Position numbers and translations under genes: made by a program
The notes under the pieces: generated by a model
Databases searched by the model: none
The model's input: the letters and a program-made list of their open reading frames with translations, nothing else
What the model was told of the DNA's origin: nothing
From: Sulfitobacter aestuariivivens
GTDB lineage: Bacteria; Pseudomonadota; Alphaproteobacteria; Rhodobacterales; Rhodobacteraceae
Direction of reading: 5' to 3'
Assembly (NCBI RefSeq): GCF_014763045.1
Contig: NZ_JACTAG010000002.1
Span: forward strand, 1,488,001 to 1,552,000
DNA: 64,000 nucleotides
Shown here: piece by piece, positions 7,684-18,030 of the stretch
Layout of the letters: each line of letters begins with the position of its first letter
Position numbering within the stretch: the stretch's first letter is position 1

Positions 7684-9441
7684 CTAACGCGCATCCGGCG
7701 CGATGTCCCCCAGTCCGGCAAGGCGCAGCCCCGAAACCAGCTTCTTCCAGTCATCGACGTTGCGCCACATGCTGCGAAACCCGCCAGCCAGCGCCGCGAC
7801 AGTCTCTTCCGGCGGGTCGAGATCGCGACTTGAGCATTCCTCCCGGCGGTGCTGGATGAAAACGCGCAATGCGGCTTGCGCATCGTCACGCCGGCCCGCG
7901 TGCGCATAGGCGCTAGCCAGAAAGGCATCTGCCAGCGAATTCAGCCGTGCCTCTCCAATCAGTTTGCTGACCGCATCGTCATACCGCCCCTGAAAGAAAT
8001 AGATCTGGCCCATGATCCAATCCAGTGATGGCGGATGCAGCGGATCAAGCCGCATCGCTTCGATCACCACATCTGCCGCCTTGTCGTGCTGGCCCAATAG
8101 CAAAAACCCATAGCCGCACCAGGCCATCGATTCCGCTTCGTTCACTATCAGCGACAGCGTCTTGGAAAACTGCGCATCGGCTTGGTCCCACTGGCTTGCG
8201 CACAGATAGGCATATCCAAGCTGGTCCTGAATATACACATCCCGATTGTCGAGTGCGGCCCCCCTGCGCGCAATCTCCAACGCGTGCAGTGGCGCGTCCG
8301 GGTCGGCCAGTCCCAGCCAAAGATCAACCACATAGGTATCGGCAAGATACATGTAGACCCGCGCATAGGCAGGGTCGATATCCAGTGCGGCCTTGAACAA
8401 CGTACGCGCTTCTGCGGTGTCAGCCGCATTCAACCCGTCCCGCAGCGCCTTGCCCCTGAGCAGCAATTCATAGGCCTTCATGTTCTCGGTGGGCTTATGA
8501 GCAACCTTGTCGGCCACGTCGCGCTGCACCCTGCCGGGCAGAACAGCGACAATGCTGCGGGTCAATTCATCCTGAACCGCAAAGATATCCTCCAGTTCCC
8601 GGTCATACCGATCGGCCCAGATATGCTGGCCCGTTGCGGCATCGATCAATTGGGCAGAAACCCGCACGCGGTTTCCGGCTTTCCGGACGCTCCCTTCGAC
8701 CAGATATCCGACGCCAAGCTTGGCGGCGATGTCTTGTTCGCTCAGTTCAGTGTCCCGGAACTGAAACGAAGAATGGCGCGCCAGAATGACAAGCGTCTTG
8801 AAGCGCGATAGCCCGGTGATGATGTCTTCTGAAATCCCATCACTGAAATACTGCTGCTCTGCGTCTCCACTCATGTTTGCAAAGGGCAGAACGGCAATTG
8901 TGGGCTTTTCGCTCTCGGCGGGGCGGGGGGGTGTCGCGCGTCTGTCTGTGCGGGGCCAATGAAACAGGCGCACGGGCGCGGGGATGTTTTTCAACTGTAC
9001 CTCGCCTGCGTCCTCGAACCCATCCTCGACAAGGTTTCCAAGGCTTTCGTACACAATCGACGAAATACAAACGCCCCCCGATTTCGCCGACGCCTCCAGA
9101 CGGGACGCCAGGTTCACCCCATGCCCATAGATGTCATCGCCTTCCACGATCACATCGCCCAGATGCACCCCGATCCGCAGCCTGAGGCCTGCGTCCTGTG
9201 CGTTGACATCTTTCTGAATGCGGATGGCACAGCGCACCGCCTCGACAACCGACGGGAACTCAACAAGCGTCCCGTCGCCGATCAATTTGATGATGCGGCC
9301 GCCAAATCTGGAAACTGTGGGGAAAAAGACCGTATCGCGGTGGTCTTTGAGCAACTGCAACGCGCTGCGCTCATCTTCGGCAACCATCGAGGAATATCCG
9401 ACAACGTCAGCTGCAAGTATGGCTGCAAGCCTGCGTTCCAA
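7684..9441 (-). CDS. Class III adenylate/guanylate cyclase with TolB-like region and TPRs
   Basis: 585 residues. Residues 1-165 are a class III nucleotide cyclase domain: ILAADVVGYS with the metal aspartate, IKLIGDGTLVEF, and RIGVHLGDVIVEGDDIYG. Around 185-300 is a TolB-like segment (IAVLPFANMSGDAEQQYFSDG) often found C-terminal to such cyclases, and the remainder (about 320-560) is TPR-like helical repeats. No transmembrane segment is seen, so it is probably cytosolic and regulated through protein contacts. The start is TTG, supported by GGAGG 8 nt upstream and by MERRLAAILAADVVGYS being the family start. Confidence 0.88.
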   Translation of the reverse strand: MERRLAAILAADVVGYSSMVAEDERSALQLLKDHRDTVFFPTVSRFGGRIIKLIGDGTLVEFPSVVEAVRCAIRIQKDVNAQDAGLRLRIGVHLGDVIVEGDDIYGHGVNLASRLEASAKSGGVCISSIVYESLGNLVEDGFEDAGEVQLKNIPAPVRLFHWPRTDRRATPPRPAESEKPTIAVLPFANMSGDAEQQYFSDGISEDIITGLSRFKTLVILARHSSFQFRDTELSEQDIAAKLGVGYLVEGSVRKAGNRVRVSAQLIDAATGQHIWADRYDRELEDIFAVQDELTRSIVAVLPGRVQRDVADKVAHKPTENMKAYELLLRGKALRDGLNAADTAEARTLFKAALDIDPAYARVYMYLADTYVVDLWLGLADPDAPLHALEIARRGAALDNRDVYIQDQLGYAYLCASQWDQADAQFSKTLSLIVNEAESMAWCGYGFLLLGQHDKAADVVIEAMRLDPLHPPSLDWIMGQIYFFQGRYDDAVSKLIGEARLNSLADAFLASAYAHAGRRDDAQAALRVFIQHRREECSSRDLDPPEETVAALAGGFRSMWRNVDDWKKLVSGLRLAGLGDIAPDAR

Positions 9442-9518
9442 ATCTTACCCTCCGATCGCGAAAAGTATTCAACGGACGCCCCGGAAACACCATAGCTACT
9501 TTATCCTCGCGGCGGGAC

Positions 9519-9812
9519 TTACCGTTTGCGCATCCCACCGGGCACCTTTGACGAAAACCCGGGTGGGCGCTTGGCCACCCACTTTGCAAACCGCGCCAGC
9601 CGTGGATGACGGCGGAGCGCCTCTGGCGTGTTAAAGTCGCGGGCCAACTCTGCCTCCGTCAGGCTGGCGTGCACCTCGCGATGGCAGATGTGATGCATCA
9701 ACACGGTCGGGCCGCCCTTGCCCCCTTTCAGCTTTGGGATGAGGTGATGCAGGCTTTGCTTAACCTCAGGCGGTATTTCGCGCCCACACAGGGGGCATAT
9801 CGGGTGCGACAT
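9519..9812 (-). CDS. HNH endonuclease-like protein
   Basis: 97 residues from the ATG at 9812. It has a CPLCGREI knuckle at residues 5-12, then the HHLIPKLKGGKGG element and HHICHREVHA, a compact beta-beta-alpha HNH fold with zinc knuckle. Lone HNH genes like this occur in many Alphaproteobacteria with no known phenotype. A longer frame can be opened at a TTG at 9878 but it has no support. No restriction or phage gene is nearby. It lies divergent to the mechanosensitive channel gene. Confidence 0.75.
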   Translation of the reverse strand: MSHPICPLCGREIPPEVKQSLHHLIPKLKGGKGGPTVLMHHICHREVHASLTEAELARDFNTPEALRRHPRLARFAKWVAKRPPGFSSKVPGGMRKR

Positions 9813-9887
9813 CGGCTTGGCCCTTGATCCTTTCAGGTTTGGCGGGCAAGAGGATGGACCATTATCCGCGCAAGACAAGGCAATCTC

Positions 9888-11219
9888 ATGGAGCTTGATC
9901 TCTCCGATCAGCCGGAAATCGTTCAGCAGGCCTATGGCTACGCCGTTCAGGCCTATGAACTGGCGCTCAGCTGGTTGCTGAGCCCTGCGGCCTGGTCGCA
10001 GTTTGCCCTGCTGGTGGCGGCTTACCTTCTTGCGGTGCTGATCACACGGCGCCTCCGCCCCGCCTTGGCGCGGGTTATCGACCCCGGTGACAAAGAAAAC
10101 ATCCTGACCGCGCCGCGCCGTTTCGTGTTGCAGTTCCTGCCATTGCTCCTGCCCCTGCTGGCCTATGTGCTGACCGGTGTCGGTGAAGGCATTGTGCGGT
10201 CGATCTTTGACAGCGGATCGGTGATTGCCTTTGGCAAACGTGTGTTCCTATTCATGGCGGCGCGTGCGCTGGTTCGCGACATCATCACTGATCCGTTCCT
10301 CAAGCTTCTGGGTCGGTACGCCCTGATGCCGATCATGGCGCTTTATGCGCTGGGGCTTCTGGAGGTGGTCAACACGCTGCTGTCCGAGACCGTTGTCGGC
10401 GTTGGTAATATCCGCTTTTCGCTGATCACGGTGGTGCGCGGGATCATCTTTGGGTCGCTTTTGTTCTGGCTTGGCCAATGGTCCAATACCCAAACCTCGG
10501 CACTGATCGAAAAGAACCAGGAACTGCGTCCTTCCATCCGGCAATTGTCGATCAAGGTCGTGGAATTCCTGATCTTCGGCGTCGCGTTCATCTTGTTGAT
10601 GAACATCATGGGCATCAACCTCAGTGCGCTGGCCATTCTCGGCGGTGCCATCGGCGTGGGCCTTGGCTTTGGTCTGCAAAAGATTGCGTCGAACTTCATT
10701 TCCGGCGTGATCCTTCTGCTCGAGGGGCAGGCGACCGTGGGTGATTTTGTGTCGCTTGACGGCGGCGAGGAAGGTACGATTGTCAAAATGACGGCCCGGG
10801 CTGTCATTCTGGAAACCTTCGACGGACGCTGGATTGTCGTGCCGAACGAAGACTTCATCATCACGCGCGTGGTGAATTATTCCGACAGCGGTTCTGCCAA
10901 CCGGTATGAGGCACCCTTTTCGGTCAGCTATGACACCGATATCAACCTTGTTCCGGACATTATCGAAAAGGCAGTGGCGCAGCATCCCGAAGTGTTGGAC
11001 GATCCCTATCCGCCGGATTGCGAATTGCGCGGCTTTGGCGACAGCGGCATCGATTTTGCCGTCGAATTCTGGGTTAACGGGCTGGATGATGGCCCCAACA
11101 AGTACACCTCTGATGTGCTGTTCCTGATCTGGAACGCCCTCAAGGACGCCGACATTGAAATTCCGTATCCGCAGCGTGTGGTCGAGATTAAAGGCGGGTT
11201 GCCGCAATCCTCTCCGTGA
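9888..11219 (+). CDS. MscS-type mechanosensitive ion channel family protein
   Basis: 443 residues. Several hydrophobic segments (about 36-55, 80-100, 110-130, 148-165, 180-200, 225-245) precede the pore-lining glycine/alanine-rich helix LGGAIGVGLGFGLQKIASNFISG (about 252-275), followed by the cytosolic beta domain (VGDFVSLDGGEEGTI, VPNEDFI). This pattern marks an MscS channel that relieves osmotic downshock in the inner membrane. Its stop overlaps the GTG of the next gene, so the two are coupled. Confidence 0.92.
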   Translation: MELDLSDQPEIVQQAYGYAVQAYELALSWLLSPAAWSQFALLVAAYLLAVLITRRLRPALARVIDPGDKENILTAPRRFVLQFLPLLLPLLAYVLTGVGEGIVRSIFDSGSVIAFGKRVFLFMAARALVRDIITDPFLKLLGRYALMPIMALYALGLLEVVNTLLSETVVGVGNIRFSLITVVRGIIFGSLLFWLGQWSNTQTSALIEKNQELRPSIRQLSIKVVEFLIFGVAFILLMNIMGINLSALAILGGAIGVGLGFGLQKIASNFISGVILLLEGQATVGDFVSLDGGEEGTIVKMTARAVILETFDGRWIVVPNEDFIITRVVNYSDSGSANRYEAPFSVSYDTDINLVPDIIEKAVAQHPEVLDDPYPPDCELRGFGDSGIDFAVEFWVNGLDDGPNKYTSDVLFLIWNALKDADIEIPYPQRVVEIKGGLPQSSP

Positions 11220-12403
11220 GCCGCGCGGTCGTCATCGGCGCGGGTCCGGCAGGCCTGATGGCCGCAGAAGTGATGGCTGATGCCGGGCTTGCCGTCACCC
11301 TCTGCGACAGCAAACCATCGGTGGGTCGCAAGTTTCTGATGGCGGGCAAATCCGGCCTGAACCTGACAAAGGACGAAGCGCGCGCGCCTTTCCTCACTGC
11401 TTTCACCGACCGCCAGGCCCCCCTGCGCCCGATGCTGGACGCCTTTGATGCATCCGCCGTGCAGGACTGGGCCCGAGGGCTGGAACAAGACGTTTTTACC
11501 GGGTCAACAGGCCGTGTTTTTCCCAAGGCCATGAAAGCCTCGCCGCTGCTGCGTGCGTGGCTCGGGCGGTTGGCAGGCAAAGAGGTGCAGATCAACACTC
11601 GCTGGCACTGGCAGGGTTGGCACAAGGGCGCACTGCAGTTTGACACACCGGACGGCCGCCAGACGCTGAGCCCCGCAGTCACAGTTCTGGCGCTGGGCGG
11701 GGCCAGCTGGGCCCGACTGGGGTCAACAGGGGCATGGGCGGATATCCTGCGCGCGGCCGGTGTCGCGGTCGTCCCCTTTGCCGCCGCCAACGCCGGGCTG
11801 TCGGTCAACTGGTCACCGCACATGCAAAAACACCTTGGTGCGCCGTTGAAAGGTGTCGCCTGGACCAGCGGCCCCTACCGCTCGCGCGGCGAGGCGACGC
11901 TGTCTGAGCGGGGACTGGAAGGCGGTGGCATCTACAGCGTGTCGCGCGGGGTGCGCGAAGGCCATGGCGTGTCGGTGGATCTGCTGCCGGATCTCACGGT
12001 GCCCGAGATCACGGCCCGGCTCAGCAAATCGCGCGGCAAAGCCAGCCTGTCAAACCACCTGCGCAAGACGCTCAGTCTGACACCCGCGCAGATCGCATTG
12101 GTACAGGAAATGGCCCGCCCCCTGCCCGCGGGCCTGCGGGCGACTGCACGCCTGTTGAAGGCCCTGCCGATTGTGCACACCGGTCTGCGCCCAATTGACG
12201 AAGCAATCTCAACGGCAGGCGGTGTGTCTTTTGAGGCGCTCGATGCGGGCCTGATGCTGTGCGACATGCCGGGGGTTTTTGTCGCAGGTGAAATGCTGGA
12301 CTGGGAAGCCCCCACGGGGGGTTATCTGATTTCTGCGTGCCTCGCCACGGGACGCTGGGCCGGCCAGCACGCGGCCGACTGGGTCGCGCACCGGAAAATT
12401 TGA
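11216..12403 (+). CDS. TIGR03862-type FAD-dependent flavoprotein (HI0933/BaiN-like)
   Basis: 395 residues with an N-terminal dinucleotide-binding motif VVIGAGPAGLMAAEV and a C-terminal FVAGEMLDWEAPTGGYLISACLATG typical of the HI0933/YhiN oxidoreductases. KFLMAGKSGLNLT near residue 40 is a further family mark. The substrate is unknown. The start is a GTG overlapping the stop of the channel gene by 4 bp. It is followed at once by a strong terminator. Confidence 0.88.
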   Translation: MSRAVVIGAGPAGLMAAEVMADAGLAVTLCDSKPSVGRKFLMAGKSGLNLTKDEARAPFLTAFTDRQAPLRPMLDAFDASAVQDWARGLEQDVFTGSTGRVFPKAMKASPLLRAWLGRLAGKEVQINTRWHWQGWHKGALQFDTPDGRQTLSPAVTVLALGGASWARLGSTGAWADILRAAGVAVVPFAAANAGLSVNWSPHMQKHLGAPLKGVAWTSGPYRSRGEATLSERGLEGGGIYSVSRGVREGHGVSVDLLPDLTVPEITARLSKSRGKASLSNHLRKTLSLTPAQIALVQEMARPLPAGLRATARLLKALPIVHTGLRPIDEAISTAGGVSFEALDAGLMLCDMPGVFVAGEMLDWEAPTGGYLISACLATGRWAGQHAADWVAHRKI

Positions 12404-12409
12404 CATTTT

Positions 12410-12449
12410 CCGAACCGTTTTCTTTCAAAGATAACGGTTCGGATTTTTT
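12410..12449 (+). terminator. Rho-independent terminator after the flavoprotein gene
   Basis: A perfect 10-bp stem CCGAACCGTT / AACGGTTCGG with a 13-nt loop is followed by A and six T. It begins 7 bp after the flavoprotein stop and also lies just beyond the stop of the convergent glutathione transferase gene. Confidence 0.88.
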
Positions 12450-12461
12450 GGAAAAATCCGC

Positions 12462-13049
12462 TTATGCCCGTGCCTGAACCGCAGTGAAGGCGGGGCGCTC
12501 GCGCAAGCCTTTGGCCCAGAGGTTCAACTTGTCATCGACGCGGGGAAACTTGGCGCCAATGGACCAGTTCAGGCAGTGCACGGCCATGATGTCGACGATC
12601 GTCATCTCATCGCCCATCAGGAACGGCCCTTCCAACCGGTCGGACAGCACCGCGGCAGAGCGTTCGAATTCCGCTTTCAGGGCGTCCTTGATTTCTGGCA
12701 CACGTCGATCTTCGGGAAAGACAAACGCGTGTTTGGCGTACGTCCACAGGACCGCGTCGAATTCATCGATGAGCCACAGCATCATCGCATCCTGCCGGGC
12801 GCGCGCCGGGGTGCCTGCAGGGGCCGTCAGCGCGCCGTGCTTGTCGCCCAGATAGGTCATGATCGCGACACTGTCGGTCAGCACCTCGTCACCGTCGACA
12901 AGCGCGGGGATCTTGCCCAGAGGGTTGTATTTCATCGTTTCTGCGCTGCGCGGCCCGGACGGCACATGCTCAAAGGGTTGGCCGATTTCTTCGAGCATCC
13001 ACATCACGCGGAAACCTCGGGATTTGATGGTGCCGATCACGGTATACAT
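12462..13049 (-). CDS. Glutathione S-transferase family protein
   Basis: 195 residues. The N-terminal thioredoxin-like domain (1-75) has the NPLGKIPALVDGDEVLTDSVAIMTYL pattern, with the cis-proline and the D-S pair that binds the glutathione gamma-glutamyl group. The C-terminal helical domain contains GDEMTIVDIMAV. The likely active residue is in GTIKSRGFRV. The ATG at 13049 has AAAGGA 8 nt upstream. The physiological substrate is unknown. Confidence 0.9.
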   Translation of the reverse strand: MYTVIGTIKSRGFRVMWMLEEIGQPFEHVPSGPRSAETMKYNPLGKIPALVDGDEVLTDSVAIMTYLGDKHGALTAPAGTPARARQDAMMLWLIDEFDAVLWTYAKHAFVFPEDRRVPEIKDALKAEFERSAAVLSDRLEGPFLMGDEMTIVDIMAVHCLNWSIGAKFPRVDDKLNLWAKGLRERPAFTAVQARA

Positions 13050-13096
13050 GATGTGTCCTTTCTTGGATCGCAGTGTTTTGGGCGGGTGTCAGAGAT

Positions 13097-13117
13097 GAGT
13101 TTACGGGAAAGATGAAG
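13097..13117 (+). repeat. Short intergenic repeat (GAGTTT..GGGAAAGATGAAG), copy 1
   Basis: A 21-bp element between the stop of holA and the start of the glutathione transferase gene. It matches the element at 34976-34996 at 19 of 21 positions. In both places its reverse complement starts about 15-20 bp after a minus-strand stop codon. Related arms occur at 49681-49743. Confidence 0.55.
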
Positions 13118-13136
13118 CGGGGTGCCTTTTATTGTC

Positions 13137-14135
13137 TCAGCGTTGGGCGCCCAGCATCGCCAGACGGATAAAAGCGCGTTCAACAAGTGCCAGCGCAGGG
13201 GCATGTTGTCCGGCGGATCGCAGGGTAAGGTCGGTGTCTGTCAGGACTGTCAAAGCGGTTTCCAGTTTGGCCGCGCCCCAGCTTTTGGCCTGACGTTGCG
13301 CGCGGTCGCGATCCCGCACCCCCCAGATCGGCGCGCCGGGGCTGGCGGCGATACGGTAGAGCGTGCGGAAGTGGCGCGTGGCCATGATGGTCAGCGTCAC
13401 AGCATTGACCCCCTGCGCCTGCAGCTTGGCCATGACGGGCCCGATGTCGCCCGTACGGGCCTCTGCCACCACGTGCAGGATGTCATCCACATCCGCCTCG
13501 GTCGAGGTCGGCGCACAGGCGGCAACATCATCCGTCGTCAGCGGTGTGGAATCGTTCAGTTTGTAGAGCGACAGTTTTTCCAACGTCTGGCGAAAGTCAC
13601 CGGGATCAATGGCGCGAGCCAGATCGCTGAGCAGTTCCATGGCGTCGGCCTCTGGCGACAGTCTGGCCTCTGCCAGCATGCGCTCGATCTCGGCTCGGTC
13701 GGGCGGGGAATCATAGATCGCGGCGGCATAGGCGTTCTTGTGCCCTTCAAAGGCTTTCAGCACTTTCGAGGTCTTTTTCAGATCCCCCCCGGTCACAACG
13801 ATCTGCGCATCGCCGGGCTGCCAGTCGGCCAAGGCATCCACGAGGATTTTGGCGATGTTGTCATTGGCCTCTTCAACAAGGGCCGCGCGCGGGCCGGGGA
13901 AAAACCCGACCGCCTTGATGGCATCCAACAGCATCGCCGGGTCGCGCCGCAACTCGCCTGCAGACATCCGCGTCAGACGCATTTCCGTTTCGGCATCCGG
14001 GCCCAGCAGGTTTTTCAGGAACTCCTGCCGCTTCAGCGCCACCCGCATCGCATCGCCGCCGTAGATCAGCAGCCCGGTCTTGCCTGCGTCGGGCCGCGCG
14101 AAATAGGCATTGGCGTCGCGTGTGTTCAGCTTCAT
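13137..14135 (-). CDS. holA: DNA polymerase III subunit delta
   Basis: 332 residues, normal for HolA, the clamp-loader subunit that opens the sliding clamp. The start [15 protein letters not shown] and IYGGDAMRVALKRQEFLKNLLG fit the alphaproteobacterial family, with the C-terminal collar region around TIMATRHFRTLYRI. It overlaps the end of lptE by ATGA, and the leuS-lptE-holA order is standard for the group. Confidence 0.92.
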   Translation of the reverse strand: MKLNTRDANAYFARPDAGKTGLLIYGGDAMRVALKRQEFLKNLLGPDAETEMRLTRMSAGELRRDPAMLLDAIKAVGFFPGPRAALVEEANDNIAKILVDALADWQPGDAQIVVTGGDLKKTSKVLKAFEGHKNAYAAAIYDSPPDRAEIERMLAEARLSPEADAMELLSDLARAIDPGDFRQTLEKLSLYKLNDSTPLTTDDVAACAPTSTEADVDDILHVVAEARTGDIGPVMAKLQAQGVNAVTLTIMATRHFRTLYRIAASPGAPIWGVRDRDRAQRQAKSWGAAKLETALTVLTDTDLTLRSAGQHAPALALVERAFIRLAMLGAQR

Positions 14136-14605
14136 GAAATGCCGGTCGTGATCAGCCGCGTCACAATCTGGTCCGCAAGGATATTCATCAGCCGCTCTTG
14201 CGCGTCCTCTTCGGCGGCCAGCGTCGCGACGGTGGTGCCGGTGGCAGAATATCCGGTGAAATTCTCGACCCGGCCAGATGTCACCACCTGCCCGGTGGCC
14301 AGATCGCTCAGGGCATAGTCCACTGCCCCAAGCAGATTGAAGCGCCGTGTGTTGCCCTCAGGGTCAATGGCCAGCCCTTCCTGGGTCGTGGCGATTGTCA
14401 GCGACAGCCCGTAGGCCGGGACGGCGGCGCGGCCCAGCCTTTCTTCGAGTTCGCGCACAAGCAGAAAGCTTTCGCGGTCCTCGGGGGCATCGACCAGCAC
14501 ACGGTTTCGCAGGGCGGCGCCGCTGCCGCCGGGGCCATAGACGGGCTGGAACCCGCAGGCAGCCAGCGCCAGCGGCGCCAAAAGCGCTGTTCTACGCGAC
14601 CACAT
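14132..14605 (-). CDS. lptE: LPS assembly lipoprotein LptE
   Basis: 157 residues with a lipoprotein signal ending LALAAC (Cys17) and mature start GFQPVYGP, the hallmark of LptE. LptE sits as a plug inside the LptD barrel in the outer membrane and helps insert lipopolysaccharide. It overlaps the end of leuS by 14 bp and the start of holA by 4 bp, so all three are coupled. Confidence 0.92.
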   Translation of the reverse strand: MWSRRTALLAPLALAACGFQPVYGPGGSGAALRNRVLVDAPEDRESFLLVRELEERLGRAAVPAYGLSLTIATTQEGLAIDPEGNTRRFNLLGAVDYALSDLATGQVVTSGRVENFTGYSATGTTVATLAAEEDAQERLMNILADQIVTRLITTGIS

Positions 14606-17153
14606 TCACAATCCGTCCCGGCACAACGATCACCTTTTTCGGCGCAGCCCCATCAAGGGTGCGAATGACAGCTTCGTGGGCGAGGGCGATTTTTTCAACC
14701 TCTTCTTTGGAGGCCTCCGCCGCCACCTGTATTTCCGCCCGCCGCTTACCGTTGATCTGAATGGGCATGGTGATCGTGTCATCCTTGAGCATCGCCTCAT
14801 CGGCCTGCGGCCAGGGCGCATGCACGATCAGGCCCTCACCACCCTGGTGGGCCCAGATGTCTTCGGCCAGATGCGGTGTCATCGGCGACATCAGTTGTGC
14901 CAGCGTCATGATGGCCTCGCGTTGGGCGCCATGGCTGGCCTTGGATTTCTGCAGTGTCGCGGTGAAGGCATAAAGTTTGGCGATGGCCGCGTTAAAGCCA
15001 AAGGATTCCACGCCCATCGTCACATCATGGATCGTCTTGTGCATGGCGCGCAGAAGATCCTCATCCCCGTCGCCAGCGGCATTTTTGTCCATGTTCCCAA
15101 TACGGTCACACAGGTTCCAGACGCGGGTCAGGTGCTTGAATGCGGCCTCCGCCCCGGCGGCGGTCCATTCCACATCCCGTTCGGGGGGTGAATCGCTCAA
15201 AACGAACCAGCGCGCGGTATCCGCGCCATAATTCGAGATGATGTTCAGAGGATCGACAACATTGTTTTTGGACTTGGACATCTTGGCCGAGGGAACGACC
15301 TCTACCTCAGCACCGCCGTCCCTGAGAAATGCCTTGCCGTCGCGCAGATCAACCTCTTCGGGATAATGATACGTCGGACGACCATCCTGTGTCGGCGTCT
15401 GATAAATCGCGTGGGTTACCATGCCTTGCGTGAAAAGCGCGTCAAAGGGTTCTTGCGCAGATTTGGGCAAATGTCCGGTGATCTGCATCGCGCGGGCGAA
15501 AAAGCGGGCATAAAGCAGATGGAGAATCGCATGCTCCACCCCCCCGATATACTGATCCACGTTCATCCAGTACGCAGCATCTTCGGCAATCGTCGGCGTA
15601 TCAGCACGCGGCGCCGTGAACCGCGCGAAATACCAAGACGAATCGACAAAGGTATCCATCGTGTCGGTTTCACGCTTGGCATCTGCACCGCAGGCGGGGC
15701 AGGCACAGTCGCGCCAGGTCGGGTGACGATCCAGCGGGTTGCCGGGCACGTCAAAGCTGACGTCATAGGGCAGCTCAACCGGCAGATTCTCTTTCTTTTC
15801 AGGCACCACGCCGCAGCCATCGCAATGGACGACCGGGATCGGGCAGCCCCAGTAGCGCTGGCGGCTCAGACCCCAGTCACGCAGGCGGAATTTGGTGACG
15901 CCCTGGCCCACGCCATTGGCCTCGCAAAAGGTGATGGCCGCGTCGATGCCTTCAAGCCCGGTCTGCCATTGGTCGCCTGCAAAGCCACGATTGTAGAAGA
16001 CTTTGTCGGTTTTGGGGGGCACGTAGGCTTCGGTCAGTTCTTCATCCGCGTCCTCGGACGGCAGGTAGGTCGAGATGATCGGCAACCCGTACTTGGTCGC
16101 AAATTCAAAATCGCGCTCGTCATGGGCGGGGCAGCCGAAAATCGCGCCGGTGCCGTAGTCCATCAGGATGAAATTGGCGATATAGACAGGTAATTCATGG
16201 GCGGTATCAAAGGGGTGACGCACGCGGATGCCAGTGTCAAAGCCCAGCTTTTCCGCCGTTTCGATGGCTTCTTCGGTGGTGCCACCTTTGCGGCAGTCAG
16301 CAACAAAGGCAGCGACGTCTTCATTGTCGCGCTCCAACACCTTGGCAAGCGGGTGATCCGGCGAGATACCAACAAAGGACGCCCCCAGCAGCGTATCGGG
16401 GCGGGTCGTGTAGACCTCGATCTTTTCATGACCATCCGGTGCATCAACGGTGGAAAAGGCAAACTGAAGCCCGCGCGATTTGCCGATCCAGTTGGCCTGC
16501 ATCAGCTTGACCTTGGCGGGCCAGTTATCAAGCGAATCGAGCGCCTCCAACAACTCCTCGGAATAGTCAGAGATCTTGAAGAACCACTGCGTCAACTCGC
16601 GCCGTTCGACCAAAGCGCCCGACCGCCAGCCGCGCCCGGCCTCGACCTGTTCATTGGCCAGCACGGTCATATCGACCGGGTCCCAGTTCACGATGGCATT
16701 CTTGCGGTAGACCAGGCCGGCCTCAAGAAAATCAAGAAACAACGCCTGCTGTTGGCCGTAATAGCCCGGGTGGCAGGTGGCCAGCTCGCGCGACCAGTCG
16801 ATCGACAGGCCCAGCGGCTTCATCTGCTCTTTCATGTCCGCAATGTTGCTGTAGGTCCAGTCAGCCGGGTGGCCACCAATGGCCATGGCGGCGTTTTCAG
16901 CGGGCATGCCAAAGGCATCCCAGCCCATCGGATGCAGCACGTTATGACCTGTTGCGATCTTATAGCGCGCGATCACGTCGCCCATTGTGTAGTTGCGCAC
17001 GTGTCCCATGTGGATGCGGCCCGAAGGGTAAGGGAACATCTCAAGCACATAGTACTTTGGCTTGTCGGCGTCGCGTACGGCCTTGAAGACCTCGTTTTCG
17101 GTCCACGCCGCTTGCCAGCGGGCTTCGATTTCGGCGGGTGTATATCGGGGCAT
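14592..17153 (-). CDS. leuS: Leucyl-tRNA synthetase
   Basis: 853 residues, full length. The HIGH-type motif is [13 protein letters not shown] near residue 50 and the KMSKS loop is [13 protein letters not shown] near residue 625. Between them lie the CP1 editing domain (about 220-420, with [13 protein letters not shown]) and a zinc-finger-like stretch with paired cysteines (CDGCG, CACPACG). It charges tRNA-Leu in the cytoplasm. First gene of the leuS-lptE-holA run. Confidence 0.97.
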   Translation of the reverse strand: MPRYTPAEIEARWQAAWTENEVFKAVRDADKPKYYVLEMFPYPSGRIHMGHVRNYTMGDVIARYKIATGHNVLHPMGWDAFGMPAENAAMAIGGHPADWTYSNIADMKEQMKPLGLSIDWSRELATCHPGYYGQQQALFLDFLEAGLVYRKNAIVNWDPVDMTVLANEQVEAGRGWRSGALVERRELTQWFFKISDYSEELLEALDSLDNWPAKVKLMQANWIGKSRGLQFAFSTVDAPDGHEKIEVYTTRPDTLLGASFVGISPDHPLAKVLERDNEDVAAFVADCRKGGTTEEAIETAEKLGFDTGIRVRHPFDTAHELPVYIANFILMDYGTGAIFGCPAHDERDFEFATKYGLPIISTYLPSEDADEELTEAYVPPKTDKVFYNRGFAGDQWQTGLEGIDAAITFCEANGVGQGVTKFRLRDWGLSRQRYWGCPIPVVHCDGCGVVPEKKENLPVELPYDVSFDVPGNPLDRHPTWRDCACPACGADAKRETDTMDTFVDSSWYFARFTAPRADTPTIAEDAAYWMNVDQYIGGVEHAILHLLYARFFARAMQITGHLPKSAQEPFDALFTQGMVTHAIYQTPTQDGRPTYHYPEEVDLRDGKAFLRDGGAEVEVVPSAKMSKSKNNVVDPLNIISNYGADTARWFVLSDSPPERDVEWTAAGAEAAFKHLTRVWNLCDRIGNMDKNAAGDGDEDLLRAMHKTIHDVTMGVESFGFNAAIAKLYAFTATLQKSKASHGAQREAIMTLAQLMSPMTPHLAEDIWAHQGGEGLIVHAPWPQADEAMLKDDTITMPIQINGKRRAEIQVAAEASKEEVEKIALAHEAVIRTLDGAAPKKVIVVPGRIVNVVA

Positions 17154-17169
17154 CGGAACGGGTCTCGTT

Positions 17170-17212
17170 TTACGTGAAAGCGCCGGGCTGTCTGATTCAC
17201 AGGGCCCGGCGC
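17170..17212 (-). terminator. Hairpin between DUF3576 gene and leuS
   Basis: A perfect 9-bp stem GCGCCGGGC / GCCCGGCGC with a 15-nt loop. Read on the minus strand it is followed only by TTTCACGT, so it is a weak terminator or attenuator between the DUF3576 gene and leuS. Confidence 0.5.
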
Positions 17213-17240
17213 ATCAATGGGGTGACTAAGGGTGGTGGGC

Positions 17241-17741
17241 CTAAAGCTTGTTGTCTCTGATCCGTAGTTCGCGGGCACGCGACAGAATCGCATCTTCAAC
17301 GGCGCGCGAGGTGGCTCTGCTCACGGCGGCACCGCCACGGGTCTGCAAGGCGACGTTCAAAGACCGCGCATCAAGCGCGGGATCGTCGATCAATACCGTC
17401 GCGCGATAGGATCGTCCCCCGCCGGGCGGTGTGCCATACCCTGTCACGATGACACCGGTGAAGGGATCCACCGATTGGACGGGTAAGAAATTCAGCACTT
17501 CAAGCGACGCAGACCAGAGATATTTGTTCACCAAAACATTGGTTTCATTGCTGCGGCGGTTGAAAATGGACCAGATGGTATTGTTCGGGTTGGTCTCAAT
17601 GTTGCTGCGCACATTGGCATCAGTATAGACATCGGGCCGTGCCGTGGCCGGACTGCCGAAGGTCCGCCCGGGACCGCACGCGCCGATCGTTGCGACAATG
17701 ATAAGCGCTGCAGTGATTCTGAAGGCGGTCTTTTGCACCAT
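17241..17741 (-). CDS. DUF3576 domain-containing lipoprotein
   Basis: 166 residues from the ATG at 17741. The signal peptide ends in VATIGAC (Cys22), predicting a lipoprotein. The body (NTIWSIFNRRSNETNVLVNKYLW, YRATVLIDD) matches the alphaproteobacterial DUF3576 family commonly encoded beside leuS; function unknown. A longer frame reaches 17969 but lacks a plausible signal, whereas AAAGGA lies 9 nt before 17741. Conservation beside lptE suggests an envelope role, but that is inference. Confidence 0.82.
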   Translation of the reverse strand: MVQKTAFRITAALIIVATIGACGPGRTFGSPATARPDVYTDANVRSNIETNPNNTIWSIFNRRSNETNVLVNKYLWSASLEVLNFLPVQSVDPFTGVIVTGYGTPPGGGRSYRATVLIDDPALDARSLNVALQTRGGAAVSRATSRAVEDAILSRARELRIRDNKL

Positions 17742-18030
17742 TTCAGCTGTCCTTTGCCTGTTTGGCCACTGGTCTACCCAAGCAACTGCACGTGGGCAAG
17801 GTATATGTAACAAGCGATTCTTTGCTTGCTCGCGCCGCTCTGCACCCGATTCCAATAGATTATGCCAATCGGGGTCCGGGAAACTGTGGCAAAGGTGCAC
17901 CATTGGCGGCGACATTGCGGCCCCGAAGTGTTGGCCGCTTGCATTGGTCCCCACCCGAGGTGCAAACACCCTGCATACCCTTTCCGGATTCCCCGGTCTG
18001 GGCGTATGAATTCAAACCGAGGGAAAACTC
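17742..18030 (+). promoter_or_regulatory. Divergent intergenic region upstream of the porin gene
   Basis: 289 bp without a gene, between the DUF3576 start and the porin start. It must hold the porin promoter, but I cannot assign -35/-10 boxes with confidence. A 7-bp inverted repeat CCCGATT / AATCGGG (17845-17873, 15-nt loop) is the only clear symmetry. The porin ATG is preceded by CGAGGGAAAACTC. Confidence 0.4.
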